From positions 102,907 to 166,906 of the forward strand of contig NZ_AUYB01000104.1 of assembly GCF_001625655.1 (NCBI RefSeq): a stretch of 64,000 bases of DNA, in the 5' to 3' direction. The notes beneath the pieces were generated by a model, which was not told the DNA's origin, searched no databases, and worked only from the letters and a program-made list of their open reading frames with translations. Made by a program: the position numbers and the translations under genes. Numbering within the stretch: the stretch's first letter is position 1; every line of letters starts with the position of its first letter. This document shows, in pieces, positions 27,344 through 38,684 of the stretch. The DNA is from Pseudoalteromonas luteoviolacea DSM 6061. GTDB lineage: Bacteria > Pseudomonadota > Gammaproteobacteria > Enterobacterales > Alteromonadaceae.

Positions 27344-28425
27344 TGTTAGTTTGGTTAGCCGAGTATTTAACGCAATACTACAGTGGTTTCAATATCTTCT
27401 CGTACTTGACTGTACGAGCTATTTTGGGGATTTTAACAGCATTACTGATCTCTCTGTATTTTGGACCTAAGTTAATCCGTGCGCTACAGCGTATGCAAAT
27501 AGGGCAAACCGTAAGAGATGATGGACCAGAATCCCACTTATCAAAATCTGGTACGCCTACCATGGGTGGACTACTAATTTTAGCTGCAATTTTTACCAGC
27601 TCTTTAATGTGGGGAGACTTAAGCAATAAATATGTGTGGGTAACCTTATTTGTTATTGGCTCGCTTGGTGTTGTTGGATTTGTTGATGATTACCGAAAGG
27701 TGATCAGGAAAGATAGTAAGGGATTGATTGCTAGATGGAAGTACTTTTGGCAGTCAGTAATTGCTATCTCAGTGGCGGCCTTTTTGTATTACACCGCGAA
27801 TTCAGAGGCTGAAACTTCGCTGGTGGTACCGTTTTTCAAAGATGTTTTACCTCAGCTTGGATTGTTCTACTTAGTGATGAGTTATTTTGTCATCGTGGGC
27901 ACTTCAAATGCAGTGAATTTAACTGACGGCCTAGATGGCTTGGCGATAGTACCTACAATTTTGGTTGCTGCCGCTCTTGCGATTATTGCGTACTTAACGG
28001 GTAATGTGAATTTCTCAAATTACCTCCACATTCCTCATATACCATTGGCCAGTGAACTGGTTGTGGTATGTACAGCTATCGTTGGTGCTGGTCTAGGGTT
28101 CTTGTGGTTCAATACATATCCTGCACAAGTTTTTATGGGGGATGTGGGCTCGTTAGCATTAGGTGGTGCACTCGGTATTATTGCAATTCTTGTTAGACAA
28201 GAGCTTGTGCTGGTGATTATGGGAGGTGTATTCGTTATGGAAGCGCTGTCAGTTATTCTACAAGTTGGCTCTTATAAATTACGTGGCCAACGAATATTCA
28301 GAATGGCACCTATTCATCATCACTATGAGTTAAAAGGGTGGCCTGAGCCGCGTGTAATTGTACGATTTTGGATTATATCTTTTATTTTAGTACTTGCCGG
28401 TTTGGCGACTCTTAAGATTAGATAA
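27343..28425 (+). CDS. mraY: Phospho-MurNAc-pentapeptide translocase MraY
   Basis: Integral membrane enzyme that makes lipid I on undecaprenyl phosphate. The chosen ATG gives 360 residues, equal to the E. coli enzyme, with ten predicted helices. Active-site signatures: [33 protein letters not shown] and [15 protein letters not shown]. An upstream in-frame start would extend into murF by 33 codons with no support. It overlaps the murF stop (TAATG). Confidence 0.96.
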   Translation: MLVWLAEYLTQYYSGFNIFSYLTVRAILGILTALLISLYFGPKLIRALQRMQIGQTVRDDGPESHLSKSGTPTMGGLLILAAIFTSSLMWGDLSNKYVWVTLFVIGSLGVVGFVDDYRKVIRKDSKGLIARWKYFWQSVIAISVAAFLYYTANSEAETSLVVPFFKDVLPQLGLFYLVMSYFVIVGTSNAVNLTDGLDGLAIVPTILVAAALAIIAYLTGNVNFSNYLHIPHIPLASELVVVCTAIVGAGLGFLWFNTYPAQVFMGDVGSLALGGALGIIAILVRQELVLVIMGGVFVMEALSVILQVGSYKLRGQRIFRMAPIHHHYELKGWPEPRVIVRFWIISFILVLAGLATLKIR

Positions 28426-29745
28426 ATGAACTATTTAGATAAGCTCAAGCAGCAACATATTACGATCCTAGGCCTGGGTGTAACCGGGCTTGGGATTGTG
28501 CGTTTTATGGTACAGCATGGTATTACACCAAAGGTGGTCGATACGCGTGCAGTGCCACCTGGTGCTGATTGGCTCGCCCATAATGTGCCTGAATGCGAAG
28601 CAGTATTTGGACCGCTTGCTGAAGCTGCTTTAACCAGAACTGACCTAATTGTCATCAGCCCAGGGATCCCGCTGTACGATAGATATGTGGCTCAAGCGAT
28701 TGCTGACGGTACAGAGGTCATTGGTGATGTAGAACTATTTGCTCGCCTGAATGACAAGCCTGTTGTTGCCGTAACTGGCTCTAATGGCAAATCTACCGTA
28801 GTGAGTTTGGCTACCGAGGTGTGTAAAGCAGCTGGCCTTAAAGTTGGTTTAGGTGGAAATATTGGCACCTCGGTGCTTGATTTGTTGGATCAAGAGCTTG
28901 ATCTTATCATTCTGGAGCTGTCTAGTTTCCAGTTGGAAACAACCCAAAGTTTACAGTGCATCAGCGCAATGATCCTTAATATTACTGAAGATCATATGGA
29001 CAGGTATCCTGACTTTGATGCTTATTGCGCGGCTAAAAGACGTATTCACCAACAGACCGATTTACTGGTCTACAACCGTGATGACGAGCAAACTTATCAG
29101 AAACACAAGAATGTTGTGAGTGTAGGTTTAAGCAACGCTGATTACTGTATTGAAACCTCCTCAGGTCAGGAGTTCTTCAGTGTACTAGGAGAAGCTTTTT
29201 TACCTGCAAATTGCTTATCTATTCCAGGTAAACACAACCAGTTTAACGCCCTGTCAGTAATGGCGATACTGCGTCCTTTTGATATTGACAAACAAGCATT
29301 TGAAAAGGGGTTTGGTCAGTTTAATGGGCTGGCTCACCGCTGCCAACTGGTTGCTGAAATTAGTGGCATAAGATACTTCAATGATTCAAAGGCAACCAAT
29401 GTAGGCGCAACGGTTACGGCCTTGGAAAGCTTATCTGATGAGTGTGAGAAAATTATTTTAATATTAGGTGGGGATGCAAAAGGCGCAGATACTGCACCAC
29501 TAAATGCACCACTTAGGATGCATTGTCGGGCAGTTTTATGCTTCGGGAAAGATGCTGATTTATTCACTCCTTTGCATGACAACAGCATGAAGGTAGCGAC
29601 GTTACAGGAAGCTGTATCTGAGGCAAGTAAGCAAGCCAAAGCGGGTGATATTGTGTTACTGGCACCTGCGTGTGCGAGTATTGATATGTACCCTAATTAC
29701 ATGGTTAGGGGTGAAGAGTTTTCTAAATTGGTAGGGGAACTCTAA
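28426..29745 (+). CDS. murD: UDP-MurNAc-L-alanine:D-glutamate ligase MurD
   Basis: ATP-dependent ligase that adds D-Glu to UDP-MurNAc-L-Ala. The 439-residue protein has the N-terminal Rossmann start ILGLGVTGLGIVRF, the P-loop AVTGSNGKSTV, the GGNIGTSVLDL motif and the C-terminal NDSKATNVGATVTAL signature. It begins immediately after the mraY stop, and its stop overlaps ftsW by one base. Confidence 0.96.
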   Translation: MNYLDKLKQQHITILGLGVTGLGIVRFMVQHGITPKVVDTRAVPPGADWLAHNVPECEAVFGPLAEAALTRTDLIVISPGIPLYDRYVAQAIADGTEVIGDVELFARLNDKPVVAVTGSNGKSTVVSLATEVCKAAGLKVGLGGNIGTSVLDLLDQELDLIILELSSFQLETTQSLQCISAMILNITEDHMDRYPDFDAYCAAKRRIHQQTDLLVYNRDDEQTYQKHKNVVSVGLSNADYCIETSSGQEFFSVLGEAFLPANCLSIPGKHNQFNALSVMAILRPFDIDKQAFEKGFGQFNGLAHRCQLVAEISGIRYFNDSKATNVGATVTALESLSDECEKIILILGGDAKGADTAPLNAPLRMHCRAVLCFGKDADLFTPLHDNSMKVATLQEAVSEASKQAKAGDIVLLAPACASIDMYPNYMVRGEEFSKLVGEL

Positions 29746-30920
29746 TGATAGCTACGCTTAATTTAAAAGGTGTATTCCAATCTAAAAGTTCCGACTCTCT
29801 ATTCGATTTGCCTTTGCTGTACGCAATGCTGTGCATAATTGGAGTCGGTTTTGTGATGGTAACAAGTGCTTCAATGCCTGTTGCTGAGCGCCTCTATGAT
29901 AACCCTTATCATATTATTGTCAGGCATGGCATGTTTTTGTTTATGGCAATGTTTTTGTTTTGGTTAAGTACCTCAGTCTCAATGATGTGGTGGAAGCGTT
30001 TTAATCCTTATTTGTTACTTTTTGGTATGGTTATGCTGGTTGTTGTACTGGTGATTGGCCGAGAAGTTAACGGTGCTAAACGCTGGATCCCCGTAGGCCC
30101 GGTTGGTATACAGGCTGCGGAGGTGGCAAAACTATTTTTTATCAGCTATATCGCAGGCTATTTAGTTCGTAAGCGTGAGGAAGTGCAAGAGAATATTAAA
30201 GGATTTGCAAAACCCATTGTGGTCTTTGCTGTGTACGCTTTTCTAATATTGATGCAGCCCGACTTGGGTACTGTTGTGGTGATTTTTGTCACAACGGTTG
30301 GGTTGTTATTTCTTGCTGGCGCGAAACTTTGGCAGTTTTTTGCATTGATGCTGACCGGTGTGTTTTTAGTCATCATGCTAATTATTTTCGAACCATATCG
30401 TATGGCGAGGGTCGTGGGTTTTCTAGAACCTTGGAAAGATCCATTTGGTAAAAGTTATCAATTAGTCCAGTCACTGATGGCCTATGGCCAAGGTGGTTGG
30501 TTTGGTCAAGGGCTGGGTAATAGTGTACAAAAATTGCAATACCTACCCGAAGCACACAATGACTTTATTTTTTCTGTGATTGCAGAAGAGCTTGGCTTAA
30601 TAGGTGTAATATGTGTGCTGTTAATGCTAGGTACTTTAGTGTTTAGGGCATTGGTAATAGGCCAGCAGGCCTTGAAATCCAACAAAGAGTATGAAGGTTA
30701 TCTAGCGCTTGGTATTGGTATTTGGTTTGCGTTTCAAACTTTGGTGAATGTGGGCGCCAGTGCAGGTATGTTACCAACTAAAGGGCTTACTTTACCCTTT
30801 GTATCTTATGGTGGTTCCAGTTTACTGGTTATGACGATAGCAGCCGGGTTGCTGCAAAGAATAGATTTCGAAACAAAAATGTCGACCAGGCAAGCAACAT
30901 CAAGAGGCAGTAAACGATGA
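29745..30920 (+). CDS. ftsW: Septal peptidoglycan polymerase FtsW (SEDS family)
   Basis: Glycosyltransferase of the divisome, working with FtsI. The 391-residue protein has about ten membrane helices. SEDS signatures are present: NGAKRWIPVGPVGIQAAEVAKL in parts, LMQPDLGT, AYGQGGWFGQGLGNS, LPEAHNDFIFSVIAEE and PLPFVSYGG-like LTLPFVSYGGSSL. It overlaps both neighbours (murD by one base, murG by four). Confidence 0.95.
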   Translation: MIATLNLKGVFQSKSSDSLFDLPLLYAMLCIIGVGFVMVTSASMPVAERLYDNPYHIIVRHGMFLFMAMFLFWLSTSVSMMWWKRFNPYLLLFGMVMLVVVLVIGREVNGAKRWIPVGPVGIQAAEVAKLFFISYIAGYLVRKREEVQENIKGFAKPIVVFAVYAFLILMQPDLGTVVVIFVTTVGLLFLAGAKLWQFFALMLTGVFLVIMLIIFEPYRMARVVGFLEPWKDPFGKSYQLVQSLMAYGQGGWFGQGLGNSVQKLQYLPEAHNDFIFSVIAEELGLIGVICVLLMLGTLVFRALVIGQQALKSNKEYEGYLALGIGIWFAFQTLVNVGASAGMLPTKGLTLPFVSYGGSSLLVMTIAAGLLQRIDFETKMSTRQATSRGSKR

Positions 30921-32005
30921 CAAAGAAAATACTGGTTGCGGCTGGTGGTACGGGCGGTCATATTTTCCCAGGGATCGCTGTAGCCCAGCAATTAAAAGAT
31001 GCTGGTTGGGAAGTTTCTTGGGTTGGCACTGCCGATAGAATGGAAGCGCAGGTAGTACCCAAACATGGCTTTGACATTGATTTTATTACGGTAAAAGGCC
31101 TCAGAGGCAACGGGCTAAAAAGATTGTTTCAAGCTCCGATGATGATTTTGAAAGCTGTATTTGCAGCCAAAAAAATTTTATCCAAGCATAAACCTGACGT
31201 TGTTTTAACGATGGGTGGGTATGTAACTGGGCCAGTTGGTGTTGCAGCCAAATTGTCAGGAGTGCCACTCGTAATTCATGAACAAAATGCAGTAGCTGGC
31301 ATGAGCAATAAATTGTTGGCAAAGCTAGCTAACCGTGTTTTGTGTGCGTTTAAAGGGGCATTTCCGGAAACCAAGTGTGATGTGGTGGGGAATCCTATTC
31401 GTAACTCTGTGACTCAAATTAGGCCCAAGCCTATCGAGCAAAGTGTGAATTGTCTTGTTGTCGGCGGTTCTTTGGGGGCAAAAGTACTCAATGAGAATTT
31501 GCCGAGTATTTTTGATACGTTGCGAGAGCTTGGCCATAGAGAATTATCTATTTGGCACCAAAGTGGGAAAGGAAATGCGCAATCTGTCGCGACAGCTTAC
31601 CGTGATTGTCAGTTCGCATATAAAGTTGATGAATTTATCGAAAATATGGACCAAGCCTATGAATGGGCTGATATTATAATTTGTCGTGCTGGAGCACTTA
31701 CAGTGAGTGAAGTTGCGGCTGCGGGAAAAATGGCCGTATTTGTGCCTTTGCCTCACGCGGTTGATGATCATCAAACGTTAAACGCAACTGTTTTGGTCGA
31801 TGAGGGGGCTGCGCTAATCATGCCCCAATCGAAATTAAATAAACAAAATATGGTGACGTTGTTAGAGCCCTATTTATGTGACCCAACACTTATTGAAGCA
31901 AAGTCGCAAAAAGCAAAATTATGTGCTCAATTGTCAGCGACGAGCACTGTAGTTGAAATAATTAAAGAACTTACGAGTCAAAGAGAAAATTGTGAAAGAA
32001 AATAA
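30917..32005 (+). CDS. murG: Lipid II synthase MurG (GlcNAc transferase)
   Basis: Peripheral membrane glycosyltransferase (GT28) that adds GlcNAc to lipid I to make lipid II. The 362 residues begin with the loop [14 protein letters not shown]. They include [24 protein letters not shown] and the C-terminal UDP-binding [15 protein letters not shown]. It overlaps ftsW by four bases and murC by fourteen. Confidence 0.96.
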   Translation: MTKKILVAAGGTGGHIFPGIAVAQQLKDAGWEVSWVGTADRMEAQVVPKHGFDIDFITVKGLRGNGLKRLFQAPMMILKAVFAAKKILSKHKPDVVLTMGGYVTGPVGVAAKLSGVPLVIHEQNAVAGMSNKLLAKLANRVLCAFKGAFPETKCDVVGNPIRNSVTQIRPKPIEQSVNCLVVGGSLGAKVLNENLPSIFDTLRELGHRELSIWHQSGKGNAQSVATAYRDCQFAYKVDEFIENMDQAYEWADIIICRAGALTVSEVAAAGKMAVFVPLPHAVDDHQTLNATVLVDEGAALIMPQSKLNKQNMVTLLEPYLCDPTLIEAKSQKAKLCAQLSATSTVVEIIKELTSQRENCERK

Positions 32006-33428
32006 GTATCGCCGAGCTATGAGACGAATTAACACCATTCACTTTATTGGGATTGGTGGTGCCGGTATGGGCGGTATTGCTGAAGTTTTGGCCTATGAGG
32101 GCTACCGAATCACAGGTTCTGACATTGCTCAAAACGCGATGACGCAAAGGTTATTGAAAGTTGGTGCTGAGATATTTATTGGCCATGATGCAAACAATGT
32201 TAAAGATGCTGATGTGGTGGTTGTATCCAGTGCGATTGATCTGACAAACCCAGAAATTGTTGCAGCCAAGCAAGCGCGTACGCCAGTTGTGAGAAGAGCT
32301 GAGATGTTAGCGGAGTTGATGCGTTTTAGGCATGGTATTGCAGTTGCAGGTACCCACGGAAAAACGACCACCACAAGCTTAGTTGCGAGTATTTTCGCTG
32401 AGGCAAAGCTCGACCCAACATTTATTATTGGTGGCTTGCTTAATAGTGCGGGCAGTAATGCAAAGGTGGGTACAAGTGACGTATTAATTGCGGAAGCTGA
32501 TGAGAGTGATGCATCTTTCTTGCACTTGCAGCCGATGGCTTCTGTAATTACAAATATTGAAGCTGACCATATGGATACTTATGGTGGTGACTTCGAAAAG
32601 CTTAAAGATACCTACATTGAATTCATTCACAACTTACCATTTTATGGCTTAGCTGTGGTTTGCATAGACTCCCCTGTTGTGCGTGAACTTTTACCCCGTT
32701 TCGCAAGGCCTACGATTACCTATGGTGAAAGTGAAGATGCCGACTACCGTATGACCAACTATATCCAAGATGTGGGCAGTTGTCGTTTTACTGTAGTGCA
32801 TAAGTCGGGCTCGAGTATTGATATCCAGCTGAATATGCCGGGTAAGCACAATGCGCTGAATGCCACGGCAGCGATAGCAATTGCTAAAGATCATGATATA
32901 GAAACCATTGCGATTCAAAATGCTTTACAAGAGTTTGCAGGTATTGGGCGTCGCTTCCAACATTATGGCACTTTCACTCATGATGAGCGGTGTGTGATGT
33001 TGGTTGATGACTATGGTCATCATCCTTCGGAAGTGGCAGTGACGATACAAGCTGCACGTGCTGGTTGGCCTGACAAGCGTTTAGTGATGCTTTACCAACC
33101 ACATAGATACACTCGTACTCGAGATTTATACGAAGAGTTTGTAAAGGTTTTAGCTGAAGTCGATCAATTGATTTTGCTGGATGTTTACAGTGCGGGTGAA
33201 AGCCCTATCGTCGGAGCAGATAGTAAAGCTTTATGTCGTAGTTTAAGGCAGAGAGGTGTTGAGCCTATTCATATTGCCGAGCATAGCGAGTTGTTTAGCG
33301 TCCTTGCTGATGTGGTCAAAGACAACGATTTAGTGATTACACAGGGCGCGGGCAACATTGGTCAAATAGTTAAAAAATTGGCTGCAACAGAGCTATCTCT
33401 AGAAAAACTAAGGTCAGAAAGTTTATGA
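31992..33428 (+). CDS. murC: UDP-N-acetylmuramate:L-alanine ligase MurC
   Basis: ATP-dependent ligase adding the first residue of the stem peptide. The 478 residues show [17 protein letters not shown], the P-loop [14 protein letters not shown] and the [13 protein letters not shown] signature. The GTG start at 31992 gives an N-terminal basic extension like that of E. coli MurC and keeps the overlap with murG. The ATG at 32019 (MRRINTIHF) is an alternative start nine codons in. Confidence 0.94.
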   Translation: MKENKYRRAMRRINTIHFIGIGGAGMGGIAEVLAYEGYRITGSDIAQNAMTQRLLKVGAEIFIGHDANNVKDADVVVVSSAIDLTNPEIVAAKQARTPVVRRAEMLAELMRFRHGIAVAGTHGKTTTTSLVASIFAEAKLDPTFIIGGLLNSAGSNAKVGTSDVLIAEADESDASFLHLQPMASVITNIEADHMDTYGGDFEKLKDTYIEFIHNLPFYGLAVVCIDSPVVRELLPRFARPTITYGESEDADYRMTNYIQDVGSCRFTVVHKSGSSIDIQLNMPGKHNALNATAAIAIAKDHDIETIAIQNALQEFAGIGRRFQHYGTFTHDERCVMLVDDYGHHPSEVAVTIQAARAGWPDKRLVMLYQPHRYTRTRDLYEEFVKVLAEVDQLILLDVYSAGESPIVGADSKALCRSLRQRGVEPIHIAEHSELFSVLADVVKDNDLVITQGAGNIGQIVKKLAATELSLEKLRSESL

Positions 33429-34333
33429 GCAAATTTGGTAAAGTAGCTGTTTTACTGGGTGGTAGCTCAGCTGAGCGAGAAGTGTCTTTAGCATCGGGGA
33501 CTGCGGTGCTTGATGCTTTAAAACGAGAAGGTGTGGATGCTATTGCTTTTGATCCTGCTCAGCGCAACATATGGGAATTAAAGTCTCTGAAAGTTGAGCG
33601 AGTATTTATCGCTTTGCATGGCAGGGGGGGAGAAGATGGCACTGTTCAGGGCGCACTAGAGTTTATGGGGATACCGTATACAGGCAGTGGCGTATTAGGC
33701 AGTGCATTAGCAATGGATAAAATTCGTTGCAAGCACTTATTTCAGTCGGCTAAGTTAAGCACTGCTAAATATGCGGTAGTAGACAAGCAAAGTGGTTTTG
33801 ATGCGCAAGCCATTATTAAGGAACTGGGTTCTGTTATGGTGAAGCCAAGCCATGAGGGCTCCAGTGTCGGGATGGCCAGAGCAGATGATGACATAGCGCT
33901 AACCGAAGCGCTCAATAATGCTTTTAAATTTGATAGCCAAGTTTTGGTGGAGCAGTGGATTGAAGGTCGTGAATTTACGGTCGCAGTGCTCGATGGAAAA
34001 GCATTACCAGTTATTGAGATGCGTACTCCTCGTGGTTTTTACGACTATGAGGCTAAGTATAAAGAAAGTACAACCGAGTATATTTGCCCAGCAGATATAA
34101 GCCTTGCTTTTACAGAGCAGTTACAGGTTATGGCAAGTCATGCTTTTGAGTTGGTTGGTGCGACAGGCTGGGGCAGAGTGGATGCGATGCAAGATGCAAA
34201 TGGTCAGTTCTATCTGTTAGAGGTAAATACAGTCCCAGGTATGACAGAGACGTCACTGGTACCAAAGGCTGCACAAGTTGAAGGCATGACATTTGACCAG
34301 TTAGTTATTCGTATTTTGGAGCAAACGGTTTAA
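33425..34333 (+). CDS. ddl: D-alanine:D-alanine ligase Ddl
   Basis: ATP-grasp enzyme that makes D-Ala-D-Ala for MurF. The 302-residue protein has [42 protein letters not shown] and the metal-binding end [17 protein letters not shown]. DdlB-type position between murC and ftsQ; overlaps murC by four bases. Confidence 0.96.
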   Translation: MSKFGKVAVLLGGSSAEREVSLASGTAVLDALKREGVDAIAFDPAQRNIWELKSLKVERVFIALHGRGGEDGTVQGALEFMGIPYTGSGVLGSALAMDKIRCKHLFQSAKLSTAKYAVVDKQSGFDAQAIIKELGSVMVKPSHEGSSVGMARADDDIALTEALNNAFKFDSQVLVEQWIEGREFTVAVLDGKALPVIEMRTPRGFYDYEAKYKESTTEYICPADISLAFTEQLQVMASHAFELVGATGWGRVDAMQDANGQFYLLEVNTVPGMTETSLVPKAAQVEGMTFDQLVIRILEQTV

Positions 34334-34334
34334 G

Positions 34335-35114
34335 ATGCGCCAAAATCTGCAGAAAGCCATCTTAAATTTAAGGACCTGGAACTGGTCCGTAATACTTGGT
34401 GTGGGCTTTTTCATATGTGTCTTATTGATTTTGTCACGTAGCTTTTTTTGGGTCAGTGACTGGTTAGTCGAGCACAGAGATGCGCAAATTAAAACTTTAA
34501 CAGTGCTAGGTGAGCCGTTTTATACCAGTGAGCAAGATATAATTTCGGCCATTAGTGAAACCGATCTGAAAAGCTTTTTTAAGCTTGATGTGAAAGCAGT
34601 TCAGGCATCGGTAAAAGCATTGCCTTGGGTAGCTTCTGTATCGGTACGCAAGCAATGGCCAGATACAATTCAGATTTATGTCACAGAGCACACTCCTGTG
34701 GCGTTTTGGAACAGTGACTCGTTGTTAAATGAAAGCGGATTTATTTTTCAAGCAAGTAGCGACAAGCTGCCTGAAGGGTTACCCCAGCTTTATGGTCCAG
34801 AAGGGAGCGAAAAAGAAGCATGGGAGACATTTTTACAGTTGAAAGAAATGTTAGCTGTAAACTCGTTTGAATTAACAAGCTTGGCCCTGTCAGAGCGATT
34901 TGCTTGGCAGCTATGGTTGAAAAATGGCATTAAGCTTAATTTAGGTCGAGAAGAAAAAGCAAAAAGAGTGCAAAGGTTCATCGATGTATATCCATTGTTA
35001 CAACGCCCTGAAGGCGCTCTGCTCGATGTGATCGATTTGCGATATGATACGGGACTGGCGGTAAGTTGGAGATACCCTCAGATTCAAGAGAATATAGAAA
35101 AGAGTAAAGCATGA
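34335..35114 (+). CDS. ftsQ: Cell division protein FtsQ
   Basis: Bitopic divisome scaffold. The 259 residues have a short cytoplasmic tail, one membrane helix (about 18-38), a POTRA domain (about 53-125, beginning IKTLTVLGEPFYTSEQDI in parts, with VRKQWPDTIQIYVTEH) and the FtsQ beta domain with RFAWQLWLKNGIKLNLGRE in parts. One base after ddl; overlaps ftsA by four bases. Confidence 0.94.
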   Translation: MRQNLQKAILNLRTWNWSVILGVGFFICVLLILSRSFFWVSDWLVEHRDAQIKTLTVLGEPFYTSEQDIISAISETDLKSFFKLDVKAVQASVKALPWVASVSVRKQWPDTIQIYVTEHTPVAFWNSDSLLNESGFIFQASSDKLPEGLPQLYGPEGSEKEAWETFLQLKEMLAVNSFELTSLALSERFAWQLWLKNGIKLNLGREEKAKRVQRFIDVYPLLQRPEGALLDVIDLRYDTGLAVSWRYPQIQENIEKSKA

Positions 35115-36343
35115 CCAAGTCAGCAGAAAGAAACTTAGTGATAGGGCTAGATGTGGGAACTGCCAAGGTTGTTGCCACTGTGGGTGAGATCACACCAGAT
35201 AATCAATTAAGTATTGTTGGCGTTGGCAACCAAGTTGCACATGGCATGGATAAAGGCGGCGTAAACGACCTTAACTTGGTATCTGACTCGATTAAACGTG
35301 CAATTGATGAAGCCGAACTCATGGCGGACTGTCGCATTAGTTCGGTCTACTTAGGGATCTCTGGAAAACACATTCAATGCCAAAATGAAAGTGGTGTTGT
35401 TGCAATTAATAATGCAGAAGTTACGGATGACGATATTGCCAATGTGATTCATATTGCGCGGTCGGTGCCTATTTCTGCTGAACGTAAGATGCTGCACTCA
35501 CTACCACAAGAATATAGTATCGACATGCAAGAGGGGATTAAGAACCCACTAGGTATGAGCGGTGTGAGAATGGAAGCCAAAGCACATATCATTACGTGCT
35601 CGAATGACATGGCGAAAAATATTGAAAAGTGTGTTGAGCGCTGCGGGTTAGATGTTGACCAATTAACATTTACGGCTCTGGCGTCGTGCTATTCAGTATT
35701 GACTGAAGATGAAAAAGAGCTAGGTGTGGCTGTCGTTGATCTAGGTGGTGGTACCATGGACATCGCTATTTATGTAAATGGAGCCTTGCGTCATACGGCA
35801 GTAATTCCAGTTGCTGGTAATCAAGTTACCGGAGATATTGCAAAAATATTTAGAACACCTATCTCACATGCTGAGTCTTTGAAGGTACAATACGCGTTTG
35901 CAAGTAGCCAAATGGCCAGTGCTGAAGAAACAATCGAAGTGCCAAGTGTAGGTGGTCGCCCATCAAGAATTATGTCTAGGCATACTTTATCGGAGGTTGT
36001 AGAGCCGCGATTTAGAGAGTTATTTGAGCTGGTTCAAGAAGAAATTCGTCGCTCTGGTTTTGAAGATCAGATAGCGGCTGGTGTTGTTTTGACAGGGGGC
36101 AGCGCCAAAATGAAAGGGGCACTGGAGGTGGCAGAAGACATCTTTCAGATGCCGGTAAGGATAGGAAAACCTGTTGGGATCACAGGATTAACTGATTATG
36201 TTGATGATCCGGCATATGCAACGGCGGTAGGTTTGTTACAATACGGCCGAACGCTGCAAGCCAAAAATGCACAAAAGGCGAAAGTTGATGCCGAAGATGG
36301 TTGGTGGAGCCGAGTAACTAAATGGTTCCAAGGTGAGTTTTAA
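35111..36343 (+). CDS. ftsA: Cell division protein FtsA
   Basis: Actin-like ATPase that tethers FtsZ to the membrane. The 410-residue protein has phosphate-1 GLDVGTAKVVA, the subdomain 1C with ISGKHIQCQNESGVV in parts, phosphate-2 VVDLGGGTMDIAIY, the adenosine motif VVLTGGSAKMKG and a C-terminal amphipathic targeting helix (WWSRVTKWFQGEF). It overlaps ftsQ and is followed by ftsZ after 21 bases. Confidence 0.96.
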   Translation: MTKSAERNLVIGLDVGTAKVVATVGEITPDNQLSIVGVGNQVAHGMDKGGVNDLNLVSDSIKRAIDEAELMADCRISSVYLGISGKHIQCQNESGVVAINNAEVTDDDIANVIHIARSVPISAERKMLHSLPQEYSIDMQEGIKNPLGMSGVRMEAKAHIITCSNDMAKNIEKCVERCGLDVDQLTFTALASCYSVLTEDEKELGVAVVDLGGGTMDIAIYVNGALRHTAVIPVAGNQVTGDIAKIFRTPISHAESLKVQYAFASSQMASAEETIEVPSVGGRPSRIMSRHTLSEVVEPRFRELFELVQEEIRRSGFEDQIAAGVVLTGGSAKMKGALEVAEDIFQMPVRIGKPVGITGLTDYVDDPAYATAVGLLQYGRTLQAKNAQKAKVDAEDGWWSRVTKWFQGEF

Positions 36344-36364
36344 AGCTCAAGTCGGAGAGTGAAG

Positions 36365-37612
36365 ATGTTTGATATTATGGAACAACACGGCGAAGAGGCC
36401 GTAATTAAAGTAATTGGTGTTGGCGGCGGCGGTGGCAACGCCGTTGAGCACATGGTAAAACAAGAAATAGAAGGTGTGCGCTTTATTGTTGCTAACACAG
36501 ATGCGCAGGCGCTAAGAAAGTCGTCAGCAGATGTAACAGTTCAGTTGGGCACGCAAATAACCCAAGGTTTGGGAGCGGGGGCAAACCCTGAAGTTGGCAA
36601 GAAAGCCGCGGAAGAAGATGTTGAAACGATAAAAGCTAGCCTTGAAGGCGCGGATATGGTGTTCATTGCCGCAGGCATGGGTGGCGGTACAGGTACCGGT
36701 GCTGCACCAGTTGTTGCTAGAGTAGCTAAAGAATTAGGTATTTTGACTGTTGCCGTTGTAACTCGTCCTTTTGACCTTGAGGGTAAAAAGCGTATGGCGG
36801 CTGCCGATCATGGCATTGGTGAATTGTCGGAAATTGTAGACTCACTTATTACAATTCCTAACAACAAGTTACTGAAGGTTCTTGGCAAAGGTACTACATT
36901 ATTAGACGCGTTTGCGAAAGCCAATGATGTACTTTACGGTGCTGTACAAGGTATCGCAGAACTGATTACTCGTTCAGGTTTGATTAACGTGGACTTTGCT
37001 GATGTAAGAACTGTGATGTCAGCAATGGGCACGGCAATGATGGGGACGGCTGCTGCTTCAGGACCTGATCGTGCACAAGAAGCGGCTGAAGCGGCAATCT
37101 CAAGCCCGCTATTAGAAGATGTTGATCTAACTGGTGCGAAAGGCATTTTAGTTAACATTACTGCTGGCATGGATATCACCATTGAAGAATTTGAAGTTGT
37201 TGGTAATCATGTGAAGGCGTTAGCTTCTGAGAATGCAACGGTAGTTGTAGGTGCAGTGATTGACCCTGAAATGAGTGACGAGCTGCGAGTAACGGTTGTT
37301 GCAACGGGACTCGGTGGTGAACGTAAGCCTCAGTTCGGTATTGTTGATACAGGGTTGCAAGGTTTCTCAGGTCAGGCCAGCACAGGCACGCATGGTCCTA
37401 GCCACATCAGTGAAGATACCATCCCTAGCTTCGGTGGAGCTGGTAACAAGCCTGTAGAAACGTCAACAGGTAAAGATTCTGGTGCTGGTGTTGCTGGCAT
37501 GCAGGGCGTTAAATCGCCCAAAGATTCAGAGTCACCTGAAAAAGAAACTGGTGAAAAAGAGAAAGGTGATTACTTCGATATCCCTGCATTTTTAAGAAAG
37601 CAGTCAGACTAA
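36365..37612 (+). CDS. ftsZ: Cell division GTPase FtsZ
   Basis: Tubulin-like GTPase forming the Z ring. The 415 residues include [14 protein letters not shown], the tubulin signature [13 protein letters not shown] and the synergy/T7 loop [12 protein letters not shown] flexible linker rich in G, S, T and E (about 320-395) is followed by the C-terminal binding peptide [14 protein letters not shown], used by FtsA, ZipA and MinC. The ATG at 36365 has GGAG eight bases upstream; an in-frame GTG at 36359 is less well placed. Confidence 0.97.
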   Translation: MFDIMEQHGEEAVIKVIGVGGGGGNAVEHMVKQEIEGVRFIVANTDAQALRKSSADVTVQLGTQITQGLGAGANPEVGKKAAEEDVETIKASLEGADMVFIAAGMGGGTGTGAAPVVARVAKELGILTVAVVTRPFDLEGKKRMAAADHGIGELSEIVDSLITIPNNKLLKVLGKGTTLLDAFAKANDVLYGAVQGIAELITRSGLINVDFADVRTVMSAMGTAMMGTAAASGPDRAQEAAEAAISSPLLEDVDLTGAKGILVNITAGMDITIEEFEVVGNHVKALASENATVVVGAVIDPEMSDELRVTVVATGLGGERKPQFGIVDTGLQGFSGQASTGTHGPSHISEDTIPSFGGAGNKPVETSTGKDSGAGVAGMQGVKSPKDSESPEKETGEKEKGDYFDIPAFLRKQSD

Positions 37613-37646
37613 GAAGTAGTTTAAAACCAGATTAAAAAATAGACAA

Positions 37647-37675
37647 TTGGCAGGGTGCTCATTTTGTGATACACT
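37647..37675 (+). promoter_or_regulatory. Promoter of lpxC
   Basis: -35 TTGGCA at 37647-37652, a 17-base spacer, and -10 TACACT at 37670-37675 in the ftsZ-lpxC gap. The spacing is ideal, and it matches the known habit of lpxC having its own promoter at the end of the dcw cluster. Confidence 0.7.
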
Positions 37676-37708
37676 CCGCCGTCTATCTAACTTAAAGTGG
37701 GCGAATAT

Positions 37709-38632
37709 ATGATTAAACAACGTACAATTGCAGAAGTTGTTAAAGCCACAGGTGTAGGTTTGCACAAAGGTGAAAAGGTCACGATCACTCTCCGACCTGC
37801 GAGCGCAAATACAGGTGTTGTATTTCGTCGCGTAGATCTAGACCCTGTTGTCGATTTTGAGACAACCCCTGAAGCTGTGGGTGATACGCAATTATGTACT
37901 TGTTTGACCAATAAAGATGGTGTTCGCTTATCGACTACAGAGCACTTAATTGCTGCTGTGGCAGCTTTAGGTATAGACAATTTAATTGTCGAGCTTGATA
38001 GCTCTGAAGTGCCTATTATGGATGGTAGTGCATTACCATTCATATACTTACTTCAAAAAGGTGGTATTGCCGAGCTTAATGTCGCTAAACGCTTTATCCG
38101 TATCAAAGAAACGGTACGTGTTGAGGAAGGTGATAAGTGGGCTGAGATTGAACCGTATGATGGTTTTCATATTGATTTCGAGATCGCTTTTGACCACCCA
38201 GCTATCAATGCTAGCCGACAGCGTATTGGCTTAGATATCACGGCCCAAAGTTTTACCCAAGAAATAAGTAGAGCACGTACATTCGGCTTCATGAAAGACA
38301 TCGAATATATGCATGCTAATAATCTTGCTTTGGGTGGTAGCATGGACAATGCTGTCGTACTAGATGATTTTAAAGTGCTTAATCCAAATGGTTTGAGATA
38401 CAAAGATGAGTTTGTTAAACACAAGATTTTAGATTGTGTAGGCGACTTGTTTATGACTGGTCATAACATTCTGGGTAAAGTTACTTGTTACAAGTCAGGT
38501 CACGGCTTGAATAACAAGCTACTAAGAGAAGTGATGGCAAATGAAAGTGCGTGGGAATGGGTGACATTTGATGAACCTGTTACAATGCCAGCCCCTGGAT
38601 TGGAAGCAGGACAGCAACTTTCAGCAGTTTAA
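37709..38632 (+). CDS. lpxC: UDP-3-O-acyl-N-acetylglucosamine deacetylase LpxC
   Basis: Zinc enzyme for the committed step of lipid A synthesis. The 307-residue product starts [11 protein letters not shown], as in E. coli. Zinc ligands are visible: a His in [11 protein letters not shown], and a His and Asp in [13 protein letters not shown]. The [12 protein letters not shown] motif is near the end. An in-frame GTG at 37697 would add four residues but is not needed. It ends in a bidirectional terminator. Confidence 0.96.
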   Translation: MIKQRTIAEVVKATGVGLHKGEKVTITLRPASANTGVVFRRVDLDPVVDFETTPEAVGDTQLCTCLTNKDGVRLSTTEHLIAAVAALGIDNLIVELDSSEVPIMDGSALPFIYLLQKGGIAELNVAKRFIRIKETVRVEEGDKWAEIEPYDGFHIDFEIAFDHPAINASRQRIGLDITAQSFTQEISRARTFGFMKDIEYMHANNLALGGSMDNAVVLDDFKVLNPNGLRYKDEFVKHKILDCVGDLFMTGHNILGKVTCYKSGHGLNNKLLREVMANESAWEWVTFDEPVTMPAPGLEAGQQLSAV

Positions 38633-38662
38633 AAAAAATGACGCGGTAGCGTCATTTTTTTT
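38631..38662. terminator. Bidirectional terminator between lpxC and dciA
   Basis: Stem of eight A plus tgacgc pairing with gcgtca plus eight T, loop ggta. It serves the convergent lpxC and dciA genes. Confidence 0.92.
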
Positions 38663-38684
38663 GCCTTAGTTAATCTTTGCTTAG